Below, piece after piece: positions 6,651 to 10,406 of a stretch of DNA of 10,406 nucleotides. The notes below the pieces were generated by a model that was not told the DNA's origin, searched no databases, and worked only from the letters and a program-made list of their open reading frames with translations. The stretch is taken from NCBI GenBank assembly GCA_947259685.1, contig CAMYNC010000126.1, positions 1 to 10,406 on the forward strand. Reading direction: 5' to 3'. The position numbers were made by a program, and so were the translations under genes. This DNA comes from an uncultured Desulfuromonadales bacterium. GTDB taxonomy: Bacteria; Desulfobacterota; Desulfuromonadia; Desulfuromonadales; Geopsychrobacteraceae. Positions within the stretch are counted from its first letter, which is position 1; every line of letters begins with the position of its first letter.

Positions 6651-8717
6651 ATGGCAGACGTCAACCGCAACCAGATCCGCAATTTCGGTATCATCTCGCA
6701 TATCGACGCAGGAAAGACCACTGTCTCCGAACGGATCCTGTTTTATACCGGAGAGATCCACAAAATGGGCGAAGTCCACGACGGCATGGCGGTGATGGAC
6801 TGGATGGCGCTGGAGCAGGAACGGGGGATTACCATTACCGCCACAGCCACCTGCTGTCACTGGCAAGACTACACCTTCAACCTGATCGATACCCCCGGCC
6901 ACATCGATTTTACCATTGAGGTGGAACGCTCGCTACGCGCCCTGGACGGTGCGGTGGCGATCTTCAGCGCGGTCGAAGGTGTCCAGCCACAGAGCGAATC
7001 GGTCTGGCGGCAGGCCGATCGCTACCAGGTGCCGCGGATCTGCCTGATCAACAAAATGGATCGGGTTGGTGCCGACCATCGGCAGGTGCTGATCAGCATG
7101 ATCGAAAAGCTGCACGCCAAGCCACTGCTGCTGCAACTGCCGATCGGCAACGAAGACAGTTTCTCCGGCATCGTCGATCTGATCGAGGAAAAAGCCCTAC
7201 TGTTCAGGGAAGAGGATCAGGGCCGCACCCTGCTGCTTGCAGAGATTCCCCCTGAGTTGCAACAAGACGCCAAACAGGCCCGCGAACGGATCATCGAGGC
7301 CGCTGCCGATTACGACGACAGCATCCTCAGCGATTTTCTCGAAGGTAACCCGATCAGTGGTGAGCGGCTGTTGCCAGCCTTGCGCCAGGGGGTTCTCAAC
7401 TGCCGGCTGGCACCGGTTCTGCTCGGATCTGCGCTGCGCAACAAGGGGATCCAACCGCTGCTCGATGCCATCTGCAGTCTGCTCCCCTCCCCCCTCGAAA
7501 TCCCTGCGTCGGATGCCACCCGATTGGACAATCAGCAGCGGCTGTTGGTCGAAACCGATCCTCAGGGCCCTCTCTGTGCCCTGGCCTTTAAGGTGCTGGC
7601 CGATGAAGGGCGCAAACTGACCTATCTGCGCCTCTACTCCGGCAGGTTAAAACCGAGCGATACGGTTTACAACAGCCGCACCGGCAAAGAAGAGAAAGTC
7701 GCCCGGCTATTCCGCATGCATTCTCACAAGCGAGAACGGATAGATCATGCCATAGCGGGCGATATCGTCACCGCCACCGGTTTGAAAACGGTACTCACCG
7801 GCGACACCATCAGTCAGAGTGAACTGCCGCTGCAACTGGCCGGGCTGGAATATCCCGAGCCGGTGGTTTCCATCGCAGTTGAACCGAAAACCGTCGATGA
7901 CCGCGACAAGCTGACCCCAGCGCTGGAAAAGCTGCAGTGGGAAGACCCCACCTTCCTGGTCAAGGAAGATCCGGAAACCGGCCAAACCCTGCTGACCGGC
8001 ATGGGGGAGCTACATCTTGAGGTTGTCGTCCAACGGCTGCTAAGCGATTTTGGCGTCGCCACCCAGACCGGGCGGCCGCAAGTGGTCTACCGCGAAACTC
8101 TCACCCGCGAAGCAGAGCAGCATGAGCTGTTTGAGCGGGAAATCGACGGCAAGCAGCACCATGGCGAAGTGACGATCAAGCTGATTCCCGCTGAACGCAA
8201 AAGCGGGCTGAGCATCGAGGTCTCAAGAGAGACGCTTGAAAGTTGGCCGGAAGAGGAGGCTCAACAACTGCAGGAGAAGCTCGCTGCAGCCAGCCAATCC
8301 GGCCCGACCGCCGGTTATCCACTTGCCGACCTGAAAATCTGCCTGACTGCAGCACCCTATGAACCGGGAAAAACAACCGATCTCGGCCTCTCTGCTGCCA
8401 TCAGTCGGGCAATTTCCCAAGCCCTGCGTGCCGGCAAGCCGACCCTGCTCGAGCCAGTGATGTCGTTGGAACTGACCGCCCCCACCGACTACACCGGCCG
8501 GGTGATGGGCAGCCTGCAACAAAAGCGCGGCCAGGTCGAAGGGATCAGCTCCCGCCCCGGCCAGGAGGTCATCCGCGCCACCGTGCCGCTATTGGAGATG
8601 TTCGGCTACATGACTGAACTGCGCAGCGCCACCAAGGGGCAGGGCAGTTTCACCATGGAATTCTCCCACTTTGATCAAGCGCCAGCGGAGACGCTGCAGA
8701 AGTTTGGGCTGAAATAA
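6651..8717 (+). CDS. fusA: Elongation factor G paralog with divergent domain IV
   Basis: A translational GTPase of the EF-G family, 688 aa, near the usual length. The G domain is intact: G1 HIDAGKTT (17-24), G2 EQERGITIT (55-63), G3 DTPGH (80-84), G4 NKMD (134-137), G5 GSA (259-261). Domain II is about 305-390, domain III includes MGELHLEV (451-458), domain IV is about 476-595, and domain V 600-675 ends in GSFTMEF. Domain IV differs from canonical EF-G: the GGRGQYGH loop is replaced by DGKQHHGE (499-506), the VIPxxYxPAV segment is absent, and the HDVDSSE tip loop is replaced by EPGKTTDL (571-578). The ATG has a GGGGGAG SD close by. No rpsL, rpsG or tuf is adjacent, so this is a second EF-G, perhaps akin to the EF-G2 lineages known from deltaproteobacteria and spirochaetes. 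A role in recycling or stress translation is inference. Confidence 0.92.
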   Translation: MADVNRNQIRNFGIISHIDAGKTTVSERILFYTGEIHKMGEVHDGMAVMDWMALEQERGITITATATCCHWQDYTFNLIDTPGHIDFTIEVERSLRALDGAVAIFSAVEGVQPQSESVWRQADRYQVPRICLINKMDRVGADHRQVLISMIEKLHAKPLLLQLPIGNEDSFSGIVDLIEEKALLFREEDQGRTLLLAEIPPELQQDAKQARERIIEAAADYDDSILSDFLEGNPISGERLLPALRQGVLNCRLAPVLLGSALRNKGIQPLLDAICSLLPSPLEIPASDATRLDNQQRLLVETDPQGPLCALAFKVLADEGRKLTYLRLYSGRLKPSDTVYNSRTGKEEKVARLFRMHSHKRERIDHAIAGDIVTATGLKTVLTGDTISQSELPLQLAGLEYPEPVVSIAVEPKTVDDRDKLTPALEKLQWEDPTFLVKEDPETGQTLLTGMGELHLEVVVQRLLSDFGVATQTGRPQVVYRETLTREAEQHELFEREIDGKQHHGEVTIKLIPAERKSGLSIEVSRETLESWPEEEAQQLQEKLAAASQSGPTAGYPLADLKICLTAAPYEPGKTTDLGLSAAISRAISQALRAGKPTLLEPVMSLELTAPTDYTGRVMGSLQQKRGQVEGISSRPGQEVIRATVPLLEMFGYMTELRSATKGQGSFTMEFSHFDQAPAETLQKFGLK

Positions 8718-8724
8718 AACTTCT
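8698..8724. repeat. Short inverted repeat across the convergent stop codons
   Basis: AGAAGTTT (8698-8705) and AAACTTCT (8717-8724) can form an 8-bp, A/T-rich stem with an 11-nt loop. It spans the fusA stop (TAA, 8715-8717) and reaches the first base of the minus-strand stop (8724-8726). There is no adequate T run on either strand, so it is at most a weak bidirectional stop or 3'-end structure. It is the only candidate between two genes just 6 bp apart. Confidence 0.3.
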
Positions 8725-10358
8725 TAAGCCGCGCAATGCTCCCGGCCGGTTTTGCGTAGGTAATACTCGTAATCCCCCTCATAAACGACCATCGCTCCAT
8801 GGTCGATTTCGAACACTCGACCGACCAGGCTACGGAGAAAATGCCGGTCATGGCTGACCAACAAGAGGGTGCCGGCAAAATTCTGCAGGGCTTTCAGCAA
8901 TACTTCGCGTGACTGGATATCCAGATGGTTGGTCGGCTCGTCGAGAACCAACAGGTTCAGCGGCCGCCCCAGCAGAGTGGCCAGCACCAGACGTGATTTC
9001 TCGCCACCGGAGAGCTTATCGACCCGCTTGTCGACCTCATCGCCCTGAAACAGGAAAGCGGCGCAAAGATTGCGCAGCACGCCGACGGTCTGCTGCGGCA
9101 AGGCATCCTGCACGGTTTCGAAGACGGTCTTTTTCGGATCGAGCAGCTCCATCGAATGCTGGCTAAAATATCCCAGATGGACATTGGCGCCAATAGTGAC
9201 CCCTCCGGCTGATGGCTCAGCTTGCCCGGCGAGGGTCTTCAGGAAGGTTGACTTGCCGGCACCGTTGACCCCGACCACGGCGATCTTGTCGCCGCGCTGC
9301 ACCATTCCGGATACCCCGGAGAAAACCGGCTTTTCGCCGCCATTTTCCAGCGGCCAGCTTTTTGCCAGAGTTTCAATGGCGATGACATCATCACCGCTCC
9401 GCGGCGGTTCGGAAAATTCAAACTTGACGACCTTCTGCTCTGGCGGCAATTCGATCCGTTCAATCTTTTCTAGCTTCTTCACCCGTGACTGCACCTGGGC
9501 AGCATGAGAGGCGCGGGCGGCAAAGCGGGCGATGAACTCCTCCTCTTTGGCGAGCATTTCCTGCTGCCGTTTATGGCTGGCGAACAGCTGCTCGCGGCGA
9601 ATCTCACGTTCGCGCAGATAGAAGTCATAATTGCCTCCGTAGCTGGTAATGTTCCCAGCAGCGACTTCGACGATGCGGTCGACCAGCCGGTTCATGAAAT
9701 CGCGGTCGTGGCTGGTCATCACCAACGCCCCCTGATAGTCTTCAGCCAACCAGTTTTCCAGCCAGATAATCGATTCGACATCCAGGTGGTTGGTCGGTTC
9801 GTCGAGCAGCAGCACATCAGGGTTCAAAGTCAGAATCCGCGCCAGGGCGATGCGCATTTTCCAACCACCGCTGAACGATTCGACCGGCCGATCATAGTCG
9901 TCCGAGCCGATTCCTAAACCGGTCAACACCGTTTGAGCGCGACTTTCCAGATCGTAACCGCCACGGTGTTCAAACTCCTGCTGCACCTCCCCGTAGCGTT
10001 CGAGCAAGCTCGCCATCTCATCATCGCCCAGCGGTTCGCACATCTGCGCTTCCATCAAGCGGATCTGCTCACCGAGTGCGACCGTAGCCTCTGACGCGGC
10101 AACCACTTCTGTTAAGGCACTGCGGCCCGACATATCACCGACATCTTGAGAAAAATAGCCGATGACAGTCTTTTTACCGCAACTGATGTCTCCGCTATCG
10201 AGAGCCTCTTCACCTGTAATCAAACGAAAAATGGTCGACTTACCTGCCCCGTTGGGGCCGACCAGGCCGGCACGGCTGCCGGGCAGAATCTGGAAACTGG
10301 CATTTTTGAACAGAACGCGATTGCCGTGCTGCTTGGTGATGTTGGTCAGATGGATCAT
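8724..10358 (-). CDS. ABC-F family ATPase (ribosome-associated, non-transport)
   Basis: A tandem-ATPase protein of the ABC-F class, 544 aa, without membrane segments. Members act on the ribosome in translation quality control or antibiotic protection. First cassette: Walker A GPNGAGKS (34-41), signature FSGGW (162-166), Walker B DVLLLDEPTNHLD (181-193), switch SHDR (216-219). Second: GVNGAGKS (363-370), LSGGEKSR (449-456), LLVLDEPTNHLD (469-480), SHDR (502-505). The linker at about 250-315 is a charged helical P-site tRNA interaction motif region, with RFAARASHAAQVQSRVKKLEK. The first signature is FSGGW instead of LSGGE/Q, as in several ABC-F proteins. Length and layout recall YbiT/EttA-sized members more than the longer Uup and YheS, but the subfamily is unsure. 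The ATG at 10358 has GAGGGAG four bases upstream. It is convergent with the EF-G gene. Confidence 0.95.
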   Translation of the reverse strand: MIHLTNITKQHGNRVLFKNASFQILPGSRAGLVGPNGAGKSTIFRLITGEEALDSGDISCGKKTVIGYFSQDVGDMSGRSALTEVVAASEATVALGEQIRLMEAQMCEPLGDDEMASLLERYGEVQQEFEHRGGYDLESRAQTVLTGLGIGSDDYDRPVESFSGGWKMRIALARILTLNPDVLLLDEPTNHLDVESIIWLENWLAEDYQGALVMTSHDRDFMNRLVDRIVEVAAGNITSYGGNYDFYLREREIRREQLFASHKRQQEMLAKEEEFIARFAARASHAAQVQSRVKKLEKIERIELPPEQKVVKFEFSEPPRSGDDVIAIETLAKSWPLENGGEKPVFSGVSGMVQRGDKIAVVGVNGAGKSTFLKTLAGQAEPSAGGVTIGANVHLGYFSQHSMELLDPKKTVFETVQDALPQQTVGVLRNLCAAFLFQGDEVDKRVDKLSGGEKSRLVLATLLGRPLNLLVLDEPTNHLDIQSREVLLKALQNFAGTLLLVSHDRHFLRSLVGRVFEIDHGAMVVYEGDYEYYLRKTGREHCAA

Positions 10359-10370
10359 GTTACTCCCTCA

Positions 10371-10406
10371 TGGAAAAAAGTCCCGCTCTGTTAGCATGTT
10401 GGAGAG
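10371..10406. other. Right edge, 36 bases without an assignable feature
   Basis: This stretch lies upstream of the ABC-F gene, and its promoter probably lies here or beyond the edge. No convincing -35/-10 pair can be drawn from what is present. Confidence 0.3.

Noticed and set aside
8744..8756. CCGGCCGGTTTT as a plus-strand terminator for fusA
   Set aside because: The CCGGCCGG palindrome leaves no room for a loop, and it lies inside the coding end of the ABC-F gene.
9504..9917. 137-aa open frame on the plus strand inside the ABC-F gene
   Set aside because: It is antisense to conserved ABC motifs such as DEPTNHLD, so it is a shadow frame.

Overview
The window (about 57% GC by eye) reads as chromosome of a Desulfuromonadales/Geobacteraceae-type bacterium (Desulfobacterota, formerly Deltaproteobacteria). 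The reasons are a very long chemoreceptor signalling hairpin, a class I SAM riboswitch in front of metX, an EF-G paralog away from any str operon, and the general character of the proteins. This placement is inference; the window contains no rRNA or other phylogenetic marker. No mobile element, CRISPR array, tRNA or phage gene was seen.

Layout. (1) 1-2102, +: the 3' part of a chemoreceptor (MCP) gene cut by the window edge. (2) 2103-2431: a regulatory leader with a perfect -35 promoter, a complete SAM-I (S-box) riboswitch and an intrinsic terminator. (3) 2432-3550, +: metX, starting at TTG and controlled by that leader. (4) 3551-3670: three consecutive hairpins, including a perfect 20-bp palindrome and a bidirectional terminator. 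(5) 3655-3825, -: a 56-aa four-cysteine protein with its own promoter and Shine-Dalgarno (SD), whose stop codon lies inside the terminator stem. (6) 3826-3972: a divergent promoter region with back-to-back -35 boxes around a 7-bp direct repeat. (7) 3973-8717, +: a likely operon of a PhnP-like metallo-beta-lactamase-fold phosphodiesterase, an uncharacterised 608-aa soluble helical protein (ATGA overlap), and an EF-G paralog. (8) 8724-10358, -: an ABC-F ATPase, convergent with the EF-G gene across only 6 bp.

How the genes work together. The MCP belongs to chemotaxis-type signalling. metX makes O-acylhomoserine for methionine synthesis and should be switched off by S-adenosylmethionine through premature termination. 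The 3973-8717 operon ends in a translational GTPase and faces an ABC-F protein, so two predicted ribosome-acting factors sit side by side, together with an unassigned conserved-looking protein and a metal-dependent hydrolase. The best leads for something undescribed are the 608-aa protein and its operon, the EF-G paralog with altered domain IV tip loops, the small cysteine protein, and the MCP tip in which two normally conserved trimer-contact residues are replaced.
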